NCBI GenBank assembly: GCA_003521845.1 | Contig: DPHB01000034.1 | Location: forward strand, 976-15,306 | DNA from: Oceanospirillaceae bacterium | GTDB lineage: Bacteria; Pseudomonadota; Gammaproteobacteria; Pseudomonadales; Balneatricaceae | Length of the DNA: 14,331 bases | Direction: 5' to 3' | Shown: in pieces, positions 1 through 6,102 of the stretch | Numbering within the stretch: the first letter of the stretch is position 1 | Layout: each line of letters starts with the position of its first letter | Notes under the pieces: model-generated | The model's input: only the letters and a program-made list of their open reading frames with translations | Database searches by the model: none | Told to the model about the DNA's origin: nothing | Program-made: the position numbers and the translations under genes

Positions 1-436
1 CAGAGTTGCCTTCACGCAATACTGGGTTTACCGCACTGCCTAGAATCTTGGAATAGCGGGCCGTGATGGCTGCTTCTTCGTCATTGTTAGGCACTTGATT
101 GAAGTCAGGGATGGCATAGCCTTGCTCTTGTAGTTCAGTGATGCAAGCGATCAACTGAGGTACAGAAGCGGAGATGTTGGGTAGCTTAACGATGTTAGCG
201 TTAGAGTCTTGGGTCAGTTCGCCCAAAAACTTTAAACCGTCTTGCACCTGCTGTTCGTCTTTTAGGTATTCACCAAAGGCCGATAGGATGCGGCCAGCTA
301 GTGAGATGTCGGTTATTTTCACATTGATGCCAGCAGCATTAGTAAAGGCGCGAACGATGGGGAGTAAAGAGCAGGTGGCCAAAGAAGGCGCTTCATCGGT
401 CAGCGTGTAGTAGATGGTGTTGTTATGAGTAGTCAT
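1..436 (-). CDS. icd2: Monomeric NADP-dependent isocitrate dehydrogenase, N-terminal part (runs off window)
   Basis: The minus strand from an ATG at 434-436 encodes about 145 residues with no stop before the window edge, so only the N-terminus is present. It starts MTTHNNTIYYTLTDEAPSLA and continues with a SLLPIVRAFTNAAG stretch and the DISLAGRIL segment. These are the hallmark opening of the roughly 740-residue monomeric isocitrate dehydrogenase family, which is unrelated in length to the 416-residue dimeric Icd. The enzyme oxidatively decarboxylates isocitrate to 2-oxoglutarate and makes NADPH in the TCA cycle. A Shine-Dalgarno-like AAGGGA lies just upstream of the ATG on the minus strand. 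The gene is divergent from the VOC gene at 774. The family call is from remembered sequence features and is strong; activity cannot be judged without the C-terminal part. Confidence 0.9.
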   Translation of the reverse strand, partial: MTTHNNTIYYTLTDEAPSLATCSLLPIVRAFTNAAGINVKITDISLAGRILSAFGEYLKDEQQVQDGLKFLGELTQDSNANIVKLPNISASVPQLIACITELQEQGYAIPDFNQVPNNDEEAAITARYSKILGSAVNPVLREGNS

Positions 437-773
437 AGTGTCCCTTGTTATTTAGTGGCGGATAGCCTGAAGGCTTGATGAGAAGCGACTTGTGGCCGCC
501 TTAAACTCAATGTGCTCAAGCCCACTGGGGTTATTTAACCCGTGTATGATACGTCAAAAAACTACCAAATTTGAAGTATTGTCAGATAACTAGTGGGTAT
601 TTGCTGACGAAATATCCCTATTATTGTAGTTTTTTTACTTCACAAAGCAGCTATCGCAGCGCATTGCTAGTGTATTGTTGTGCCTAAAATTAGTGGCTTG
701 CCTGCCAATACCTTGTATCGGCGAGAGGCTGCAATTAGTATTGGTGGCAGTTATTATATTCAGGATCTAGTGC
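437..773. other. Gene-free divergent intergenic region with several inverted repeats
   Basis: This 337-bp gap separates icd2 (minus) from the VOC gene (plus) and must hold both promoters. I see no convincing ORF. It holds a perfect inverted repeat, GGGTTA (528-533) and TAACCC (536-541). A small palindrome GTATGATAC follows in the next line of sequence. A looser repeat pairs GGGTATTT (595-602) with AAATATCCC (610-618). A long-range pair is AAAAAACTAC (556-565) with GTAGTTTTTT (626-635). Such symmetry could be operator sites or RNA structure; none matches a regulator site that I can name. Confidence 0.5.
528..541. repeat. Perfect inverted repeat, candidate operator between icd2 and VOC gene
   Basis: GGGTTA and TAACCC are exact reverse complements separated by TT. 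No T-tract follows on either strand, so it does not look like an intrinsic terminator. Its place between two divergent genes suits an operator, but no regulator is identified and the chance of coincidence is real in an AT-rich gap. Confidence 0.3.
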
Positions 774-1187
774 ATGAGTAGGCCATTTCATTACGCTTTC
801 AAAGTCAAAGATTTGTCAAGTACACGCCAGTTTTATATGCAGGTGATGGGTTGTCATGAAGGTCGCAGTACCCAGGCTTGGGTAGACTTCGATCTATACG
901 GTAATCAGTTATCCGCTCATGTCGCCACCATGGGTGCGTTGGATTATTGTGGCCTAGTGGATGCGATAAAAGTACCCATTCCACATTTTGGTTGTGTTTT
1001 AAGTAGAGGCCAATTTGCTGACCTGCAAGCACGTTTAGAAAGCGCCAATATTGAATTTTTAGTTAAGCCACAAGCAAGGTATGAGGGGCAAACGGGTGAG
1101 CAAAAAACCATGTTTGTACTCGATTACAGTGGTAATCCCCTAGAGTTTAAGAGTATGGCAAATGATGATGAACTGTTTTCGGCTTAG
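774..1187 (+). CDS. VOC-superfamily (glyoxalase/dioxygenase-like) protein
   Basis: The 137-residue product has the vicinal oxygen chelate pattern: a first strand FHYAFKVKDL (residues 5-14), a helix STRQFYMQVMGC, then WVDFDLYGNQLSAH (36-49), a central VPIPHFGCVL segment (67-76) and a closing DYSGNPLEFKS (117-127). His6, His49, His71 and Glu124 sit where VOC proteins place metal ligands. The fold supports metal-dependent chemistry such as lyase, dioxygenase or thiol-transfer reactions, but the substrate cannot be read. The ATG at 774 has a weak AGGAT about nine bases upstream. The last 26 bases overlap the M23 peptidase gene in another frame, which suggests translational coupling. The VOC assignment is firm; any specific enzyme name would be a guess. 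Confidence 0.8.
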   Translation: MSRPFHYAFKVKDLSSTRQFYMQVMGCHEGRSTQAWVDFDLYGNQLSAHVATMGALDYCGLVDAIKVPIPHFGCVLSRGQFADLQARLESANIEFLVKPQARYEGQTGEQKTMFVLDYSGNPLEFKSMANDDELFSA

Positions 1188-1971
1188 TGCTTGGCTATTG
1201 GTAAGTTGGGTTTTACTGGCTAGCTGTGCGCAGGCTTTACCCATAGAGGAGTCTTATACACCAGGGCAGCTAGTGGTGGCCTGGGTAAAGCCGGGTACTA
1301 GTGTGCGTTTGCAGGACCATCCGGTGGCTGTGTCGGCACAAGGCTTAGTGGCTTTTGGTTTTGGTCGTGATGCTATAGGTAGCCAGTTGTTAGAGCTTGA
1401 GTATGCAGGCCAAGTAAGGGCCTTTAAGTTGCCCATTGTTGCCCGCCAGTATAAACAACAGCATATCCAGGGTTTGGCCCAAAAACATGTGCAACCAGAG
1501 CCTGCGGTGACACAACGCATTCGCAGGGATGCTAATGCCATTTCGGCCGTACGTGATCAAATTAATTTAACCAATGCCCTTAACGGCGAGTTTATCTGGC
1601 CCGTAAATGGCAGGCTTAGTGGTGTGTTTGGTTCGCGGCGCGTGCTCAATGGTGTACCCAAAAGCCCCCACAAAGGTATTGATATCGCTGCAGCGTCTGG
1701 GACACCGGTTATGGCGCCCATTGCCGGGCGCGTAGCGCTTGTTGATGATGGCATGTTTTATACGGGCAAAACCGTCATGCTTGATCATGGCCTTGGGGTC
1801 ACCAGTGTTTATGCTCACCTACAAGATATCCATGTGCAACTTGGGCAACAAATGGCACAAGGCCAAGTTATGGGTACGGTAGGGCAAACAGGTCGTGCCA
1901 CGGGACCTCACTTACACTTTGGTGTTAGTTGGGGGCGAGAAGCCTTGGACCCAGCTCTTTTTCTACCATAG
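1162..1971 (+). CDS. M23 family metallopeptidase (LytM domain), exported, possible lipoprotein
   Basis: The 269-residue product has a C-terminal LytM/peptidase M23 domain (about residues 145-269). His170 and Asp174 in SPHKGIDIA, His219 in VYAHL and the GPHLHFG motif (His250, His252) form the usual zinc site and catalytic pair, so it looks active. The family cleaves peptide cross-links in peptidoglycan or, when degenerate, activates amidases. Residues 1-26 form a signal sequence. It ends either in a lipobox-like LASC (Cys22) or in AQA-L, so lipid-anchored and soluble periplasmic forms are both possible. Residues 27-140 are a non-catalytic N-terminal region without LysM repeats or a long coiled coil, unlike EnvC or NlpD. 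Three ATG codons in tandem (1162, 1165, 1168) are possible starts, and AAGAG about eight bases upstream favours the first. The start overlaps the VOC gene by 26 bases. Confidence 0.9.
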   Translation: MMMNCFRLSAWLLVSWVLLASCAQALPIEESYTPGQLVVAWVKPGTSVRLQDHPVAVSAQGLVAFGFGRDAIGSQLLELEYAGQVRAFKLPIVARQYKQQHIQGLAQKHVQPEPAVTQRIRRDANAISAVRDQINLTNALNGEFIWPVNGRLSGVFGSRRVLNGVPKSPHKGIDIAAASGTPVMAPIAGRVALVDDGMFYTGKTVMLDHGLGVTSVYAHLQDIHVQLGQQMAQGQVMGTVGQTGRATGPHLHFGVSWGREALDPALFLP

Positions 1972-1995
1972 GATATATGCAACAGGTAACTGAAT

Positions 1996-2427
1996 ATGGC
2001 TAATAAAACCCAGACCACACAACAAAATGTTGCTGAATATGTAGACGCTGTGGCGCATCCGGTGCGCAAAGCCAATACTTTAGAAGTGTTGGCCTTGATG
2101 CGTAAAATTACCGGCGCAGAGCCGGTAATGTGGGGTGAATCGCTGATCGGCTTTGGTTTGTATAAGTACCAATATGCCAGCGGTCGTGACGGTGAATTTT
2201 TTATCTTGGGTTTATCTCCGCGCAAACAAAACCTAACCTTGTATATAATGCCGGGGTATCAGGATTACAGTGATTACCTTGCGCGTTTGGGAAAACACAA
2301 AACGGGTCGTTGTTGCTTGTACATCAATAAGTTGGCCGACATCGATATGCATGTGTTAGAAGAACTGTTAACGCGTGGTTGGCAGGACATGAACAACAAC
2401 ACCCTCAGCCCTGGTAGCTGTGACTAA
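1996..2427 (+). CDS. DUF1801 (YdhG-like) domain protein
   Basis: The 143-residue product carries one DUF1801 domain. An N-terminal helix with VDAVAHPVRKANTLEVLALM (15-34) leads into AEPVMWGESLIGFGLYKYQY (42-61), then FFILGLSPRKQNLTLYIMPG and a C-terminal YINKLADIDMHVLEELL helix. The pattern of a conserved WG..IGFG core with a following SPRK..L.LY strand defines the family, whose fold is SufE/YdhG-like. No biochemical role is established that I can state. There is no signal peptide or membrane segment, so it is cytoplasmic. It starts 24 bases after the M23 gene with AGG upstream and is followed 18 bases later by the UPF0178 gene, so it is probably in the same transcript. Confidence 0.85.
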   Translation: MANKTQTTQQNVAEYVDAVAHPVRKANTLEVLALMRKITGAEPVMWGESLIGFGLYKYQYASGRDGEFFILGLSPRKQNLTLYIMPGYQDYSDYLARLGKHKTGRCCLYINKLADIDMHVLEELLTRGWQDMNNNTLSPGSCD

Positions 2428-2445
2428 TTTTAGAGAATGTAAACG

Positions 2446-2898
2446 ATGACAATTTGGGTAGACGCAGACGCCTGTCCGGTAGTGGTAAAAGAAATCCTTT
2501 TTCGTGCTGCCGAAAGGGTACAGATGCCAACGGTATTTGTGGCCAATCAATATATTAAGACACCACCTTCAATGGTGATAAGTGCTTTGCAGGTGAGTTC
2601 TGGCTTTGACGTAGCCGATGATGAAATCGTGCGCCGTGTAGAAGCCGGGGACCTAGTGATTACTTCGGACATTCCCTTGGCCGATGAAGTGATTAGCAAA
2701 CAAGCAACCGTATTGACCAGTCGTGGCGAAACCCTGACTAAGGCCAATATAAAAGCTAAACTGAATATGCGTGATTTTATGGAAACCATGCGTTCTAGTG
2801 GCGTGCAAACCGGCGGGCCACCAGCTTTTAGTCATGCAGACCGCATGGAATTTGCGAATAAACTGGATCGCTGGTTGGCAAAGCAATTTAAGGCTTAA
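2446..2898 (+). CDS. yaiI: UPF0178 family protein (YaiI/YqxD)
   Basis: The 150-residue product matches the UPF0178/DUF188 family over its full length. It opens with IWVDADACPVVVKE (3-16), has the acidic strand VITSDIPLADEVI (71-83), then TLTKANIKAKLNMRDFMETM, and ends with the TGGPPAFSHADRMEFANKLD segment typical of the family. The family is related to PIN-like nuclease folds, and the clustered aspartates near residues 6, 8 and 75 fit a metal site, but no substrate is known to me. It is the last gene of the plus-strand run. Its TAA stop (2896-2898) overlaps the stop of the convergent helicase gene. Confidence 0.9.
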   Translation: MTIWVDADACPVVVKEILFRAAERVQMPTVFVANQYIKTPPSMVISALQVSSGFDVADDEIVRRVEAGDLVITSDIPLADEVISKQATVLTSRGETLTKANIKAKLNMRDFMETMRSSGVQTGGPPAFSHADRMEFANKLDRWLAKQFKA

Positions 2899-4094
2899 CG
2901 AGAACGGCGTTTGCCGCGTTTGCCTGTGCTCTTTTTAGGCAATTTTTTATTAGGCTTATTAGGGCTAAAGTCGGCATCCAAACTTGGTTCAAAACCCGGT
3001 AGCCATTGACGCATGAGCGGTGCGTCAAATAGAGCTTGTATGGGCTCCAAAAGCTGTTTTTCTTCGGCACCTAATAAGGTGATAGCAAGGCCATTGGCGC
3101 CAGCCCTTCCGGTTCTACCTATGCGGTGTACATAGTCTTCGCTCTGATGAGGTAGCTGGTAATTAAGTACACATTCCAGTGCCGGAATATGCAAGCCACG
3201 GGCGGCAACGTCTGTTGCCACCAGGACTTGTACGCGTTGTTCTGTAAATGCTTGCAGGGCCTTTTCTCTTGCGGCTTGAGATTTATCCCCGTGAATAACG
3301 TCGCACGCTAGGCCTTGTTCTTGTAGTGATACTAGGAGGGAGTCAGCCGTCTTTTTACTGCGTACGAATACCAATACTCGTTGCCAGGCATGGCTTTTAA
3401 TTAAGTGGCTAGTAATCGCCTTCTTGCGTTGCTGGTCAACTTCGTAAATGCGTTGTTCTATAGCGCCTGGTGCGGTTGCTTGTTTATCTATGTCTATTAC
3501 CGTGGCTTGTTTGACCAGAGGTTTAGCAAACGTAAAGAATCGATCATCAAAGGTGGCAGAAAACAATAAGGTTTGGGGCTTGGTGTCCACAAAAGAAAGT
3601 ATACGCTGAATATCATCGCTAAACCCCATGTCCAACAGACGGTCCGCTTCATCGAGTACTAGGTATGCTAGATTATGGATATGCAAGTGTTGCTTGAGCA
3701 ATAAATCGATCAAGCGTCCGGGTGTGGCTACCAGGATATCAACACCTTGCTGGCAGGCGTTTATTTGCGGCTCAATAGCCACGCCACCATGCACTAGAGC
3801 AATATTCAGCTCGCAGCTTTGGCCGTATATAGCTAAGTTGTCGTATACCTGCTGTGCCAGTTCACGGGTGGGTGTTAGCACCAGTGCGAGTGACTTGCGG
3901 CCACTAATCTGGTGCAGTAATGGTAAGCCAAAGGCCGCCGTTTTACCGGTACCGGTTTGGGCCTTGGCCATAAGGTCTTGCCCAGACAAAATGGCCGGTA
4001 TAGCGGCTAACTGGATAGGGCTAGGCTGTGAGTAGCCTTTTGCTTCGAGGGTATGGCACAGAAGGCTGTTGAGGCCAAGGTTAGAAAATGTCAT
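2895..4094 (-). CDS. rhlE: DEAD-box ATP-dependent RNA helicase, RhlE-like
   Basis: All DEAD-box motifs are present. Counting from the ATG at 4092-4094 they are the Q motif with GYSQPSPIQ (20-28), Walker A AQTGTGKT (45-52), PTRELA (75-80), TPGR (124-127), DEAD (148-151), SAT (179-181), then VLVATDVAARGL and HRIGRTGRAG in the second RecA lobe. A short lysine/arginine tail (KPNKKLPKKSTGKRGKRRSR) ends the protein, as in RhlE-type helicases that act on rRNA or mRNA duplexes. The product unwinds RNA in the cytoplasm using ATP. The longer reading from 4133 adds 13 residues (MLECAQQQRTSNA) without family support, so the MTFSNLGL start is preferred; neither start has a strong Shine-Dalgarno. It converges tail to tail with the UPF0178 gene and is divergent from fdhD. 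RhlE against another single-domain DEAD-box member is a likely but not certain call. Confidence 0.88.
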   Translation of the reverse strand: MTFSNLGLNSLLCHTLEAKGYSQPSPIQLAAIPAILSGQDLMAKAQTGTGKTAAFGLPLLHQISGRKSLALVLTPTRELAQQVYDNLAIYGQSCELNIALVHGGVAIEPQINACQQGVDILVATPGRLIDLLLKQHLHIHNLAYLVLDEADRLLDMGFSDDIQRILSFVDTKPQTLLFSATFDDRFFTFAKPLVKQATVIDIDKQATAPGAIEQRIYEVDQQRKKAITSHLIKSHAWQRVLVFVRSKKTADSLLVSLQEQGLACDVIHGDKSQAAREKALQAFTEQRVQVLVATDVAARGLHIPALECVLNYQLPHQSEDYVHRIGRTGRAGANGLAITLLGAEEKQLLEPIQALFDAPLMRQWLPGFEPSLDADFSPNKPNKKLPKKSTGKRGKRRSR

Positions 4095-4190
4095 GGCATT
4101 GCTGGTCCGTTGTTGCTGAGCACATTCTAGCATAGCTGTGACGCGTGTTTCGTGATAACGACCTAGAGTGTTAGTTTAGGTGGCTATCTA

Positions 4191-4216
4191 TTGCTCCTGC
4201 ATCACATTAAGAGCAA
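4191..4216. repeat. Inverted repeat upstream of fdhD, candidate regulatory site
   Basis: TTGCTC (4191-4196) and GAGCAA (4211-4216) are exact reverse complements 14 bases apart, about 48 bases before the fdhD start in the divergent rhlE-fdhD gap. The flanks nearly extend the pairing. It resembles neither an FNR nor a ModE site. It may be an operator or chance. Confidence 0.25.
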
Positions 4217-4263
4217 AATAGTGCTTTGCATCTCTCCATCCTCTCTATTGCCAAGGGCGTGTT

Positions 4264-5106
4264 ATGAAAACCGCTGATCTAACGAGTTATCTACTATACC
4301 CGCAACCGGATGCCCCAGGGTTGACTGCTTCTGTGTCCGGGCGTGATGAAAACAATCAGCCTATTGATGTGGATGTGGTCACCGAACGCGGCCTTACTGT
4401 GTATCTGAATCGTCAAGAAATTGTGACCCTGATGACTCTAGGGGACCACCCTCAATACTTGGCTTTGGGTTTTTTATTAAATCAAAACATGCTGCGCCCA
4501 GATGATGTGGTGACCGGCATAGATTATGATGAAGAGCTGGAAGTGGTGATTGTGCGTACGCAGCGCGAAACTAACTACGAAGACAAGATGAAAAAGAAGG
4601 TGCGCACTTCTGGGTGCGCACAAGGCACCGTGTTTGGTGACATTATGGAGAAGTTTGAAGGTATTAAGTTGGCCGCTGATATAAGCATCAACACTAGTGC
4701 TATCTATAGCTTGTCGAAACAAATTAATACCACCCCCAGCATTTATCATAAGGCCGGTGCTATCCATGGTTGTGTTTTATGTAAAGGTGACCAACCTTTG
4801 GTATATATGGAAGATGTGGGGCGGCATAATGCCATCGACAAGATTGCGGGTTACATGTACCAGCATGACATAGGTCCCCATGATAAGTGTTTTTATACCA
4901 CGGGCCGGTTAACTAGCGAGATGGTGATTAAGACCGTACAGATGCAAATACCGATACTTATTTCCCGTTCAGGTTTTACCGCTTGGGGAGTGGATTTGGC
5001 ACGTAAGGCGGGCTTAACCTTGGTTGGGCGCGCAAAAGGCCGTAAGTTTGTTGCCCTAAGTGGCTATGAACGCTTGCACTATGACACAAATGAGACACCA
5101 GCCTAA
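4264..5106 (+). CDS. fdhD: Formate dehydrogenase accessory sulfurtransferase FdhD
   Basis: The 280-residue product is FdhD over its whole length. It shows TERGLTVYLN (40-49), GDHPQYLALGFLL (60-72), the RTSGCAQG loop (114-121), the AGAIHGC..C segment (164-173), YMEDVGRHNAIDKIAG (181-196) and TTGRLTSEMVIK (212-223). FdhD takes sulfur from cysteine desulfurase IscS and passes it to the molybdenum of bis-MGD, which gives formate dehydrogenase its essential Mo-S ligand. The CxxC pair known from E. coli FdhD is reduced here to one cysteine (Cys118, followed by Ala-Gln-Gly). Cys170 and Cys173 form a separate pair. AAGG lies about eight bases before the ATG. mobA follows 41 bases later, which fits a molybdenum cofactor operon. 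There is no formate dehydrogenase gene in the window. Confidence 0.95.
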   Translation: MKTADLTSYLLYPQPDAPGLTASVSGRDENNQPIDVDVVTERGLTVYLNRQEIVTLMTLGDHPQYLALGFLLNQNMLRPDDVVTGIDYDEELEVVIVRTQRETNYEDKMKKKVRTSGCAQGTVFGDIMEKFEGIKLAADISINTSAIYSLSKQINTTPSIYHKAGAIHGCVLCKGDQPLVYMEDVGRHNAIDKIAGYMYQHDIGPHDKCFYTTGRLTSEMVIKTVQMQIPILISRSGFTAWGVDLARKAGLTLVGRAKGRKFVALSGYERLHYDTNETPA

Positions 5107-5147
5107 GTTTTGTTGGTACGAGATAAGACAGGATAAGGAGGCGAGGG

Positions 5148-5792
5148 ATGCTTGATTTAGACAAGGTAGTAGGCGTGATTTTAGCAGGTGGGCAGGCGCG
5201 CCGTATGGGGGGAGCCGATAAGCCGTTAACGCAAATATCGGGTAAGCCGTTGCTAGAATATGTAGTGCAACGTGCACAACATCAGTTAACCCATCTGGTG
5301 CTTAATGCCAACGGTGATGGTGAGCGGTATGGGCAATTTGCATTACCAGTACAAGAAGATATTGTGCCTGATTTTGCCGGCCCTTTGGCGGGTGTCTTGT
5401 CTGCTATGGCGTGGGCGCGGGCTTTTCAACCACAAGCAACACATGTCATCACCGTTGCCGCGGACACACCCTTCTATCCACAAGATTATGTGGCACGCAT
5501 GTTAGCGGCGGTGGATGAGCGGCGACCATTGGCTTGTGCCAGTTACCAAGGTCGTACTCAGCCAGTATTTGGCCTCTGGCCTGTCGACCTGCACAATGAG
5601 CTGCACCAAGCCTTGGTAGAAGAGGGAATTCATAAAGTGGATTTGTTTACCGCACGTTATGGCATGGCCGATGTGCAGTTTGATCATATACCCTATAATC
5701 CGTTCTTTAACGTTAATCGCATAGACGATGTCGCGGAAGGGGAGGCGTTGTTTGCGGCGCATGTCGCATACGAAGCGCCGGTAGTCGTTTAG
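5148..5792 (+). CDS. mobA: Molybdenum cofactor guanylyltransferase MobA
   Basis: The 214-residue product is a MobA-type nucleotidyltransferase. It has the LAGGQARRMGGADKPL loop (12-27), QEDIVPDFAGPLAGVLSAM (69-87) with the GPLAG motif, AADTPF (104-109) with the metal-binding Asp106, and the closing FFNVNRIDD (186-194). It joins GMP from GTP to molybdopterin, forming the MGD cofactor used by formate dehydrogenase and other DMSO-reductase-family enzymes. The ATG at 5148 has a strong AAGGAGG upstream, and the two-residue extension before LDKVVGVIL is normal. It lies just after fdhD. A hairpin that could end the transcript follows its stop by some 30 bases, before the B12 riboswitch. Confidence 0.95.
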   Translation: MLDLDKVVGVILAGGQARRMGGADKPLTQISGKPLLEYVVQRAQHQLTHLVLNANGDGERYGQFALPVQEDIVPDFAGPLAGVLSAMAWARAFQPQATHVITVAADTPFYPQDYVARMLAAVDERRPLACASYQGRTQPVFGLWPVDLHNELHQALVEEGIHKVDLFTARYGMADVQFDHIPYNPFFNVNRIDDVAEGEALFAAHVAYEAPVVV

Positions 5793-5825
5793 CGTTAGCT
5801 TGATGACTTGACGAAAAGCCGTTAA

Positions 5826-5849
5826 AGCCGCATCATTAGCGGCTGTTTT
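5826..5849 (+). terminator. Candidate intrinsic terminator after mobA
   Basis: AGCCGC (5826-5831) pairs with GCGGCT (5839-5844) around a seven-base loop, and the stem is followed by GTTTTA. The stem is only six pairs and the T-run only four, so it is a weak terminator. The T-run (5846-5849) is also the start of helix P1 of the following riboswitch. Confidence 0.45.
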
Positions 5850-6006
5850 AGGTGCTTTATCAACAGTGTAATAAACGCTGCCGTAAAGCTTAAAAGGGAA
5901 CACCTTGCAGCCGCAACATAAAGGCGAGCAAAAAGGTGGCTGTCCCCGCAACTGTATGACGCCAATAGTATGTAAAATTGGTTCGAGCCAGGAGACCTGC
6001 CTAAAA
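5846..6006 (+). ncRNA. Adenosylcobalamin (B12) riboswitch aptamer
   Basis: The conserved parts of the cobalamin riboswitch appear in order: TAAAAGGGAA (5891-5900), CCCCGCAACTGTA (5944-5956) and the B12 box GAGCCAGGAGACCTGCC (5985-6001). Closing helix P1 pairs TTTTAGG (5846-5852) with CCTAAAA (6000-6006), seven Watson-Crick pairs. A further helix pairs CACCTT (5901-5906) with AAGGTG (5933-5938), where P4 is expected. The aptamer binds adenosylcobalamin and normally represses the downstream gene when B12 is plentiful. It lies directly before the cobalt transport operon and is the main reason to call the substrate cobalt and not nickel. Confidence 0.95.
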
Positions 6007-6011
6007 TTATT

Positions 6012-6076
6012 AACCGGATGCCGGGTGAGCATCGGGCGAGGTTCTCTATATATCCTCCCCTGAATGAGTCCCGGTT
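6012..6076 (+). promoter_or_regulatory. Riboswitch expression platform: anti-sequestor arm and inner hairpins
   Basis: AACCGG (6012-6017) is complementary to CCGGTT (6071-6076), the 5' arm of the hairpin that hides the ribosome binding site, so the two pairings exclude each other. Between them lie a hairpin GATGC-(7 nt)-GCATC (6018-6034 region) and one pairing GAGG (6038-6041) with CCTC (6054-6057), extendable by GGG/CCC. The arrangement fits an ON/OFF switch. Which form is favoured by B12 is inferred from family behaviour, not read from the sequence. Confidence 0.5.
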
Positions 6077-6098
6077 TCAAAACTAATTTTTGGAACCG
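6072..6098 (+). promoter_or_regulatory. Ribosome-binding-site sequestering hairpin of the B12 riboswitch
   Basis: CGGTTTCAAAA (6072-6082) and TTTTGGAACCG (6088-6098) form an 11-pair stem with one G-U pair and a five-base loop (CTAAT). The only Shine-Dalgarno-like bases before the ATG at 6103, GGAA (6092-6095), are inside the stem. This suggests control of translation initiation. There is no T-tract after the stem, which argues against termination. Confidence 0.65.
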
Positions 6099-6102
6099 CA
6101 TA

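Noticed and set aside
3628..4035. Plus-strand open frame of 135 codons inside the helicase gene
   Set aside because: Antisense shadow of conserved DEAD-box motifs; no family features or ribosome site.
4134..4263. ModE or FNR site before fdhD
   Set aside because: A CGTGATAACG string and the TTGCTC/GAGCAA repeat do not fit the known consensus of either regulator.
5502..6101. Minus-strand open frame of 199 codons covering mobA's 3' half and the B12 riboswitch
   Set aside because: It runs antisense to a certain gene and a certain riboswitch, and its translation shows no recognisable domain.
6064..6102. Upstream ATG for the DUF4198 protein
   Set aside because: It would put 13 residues before the signal peptide, has no ribosome site and lies in the riboswitch expression platform.
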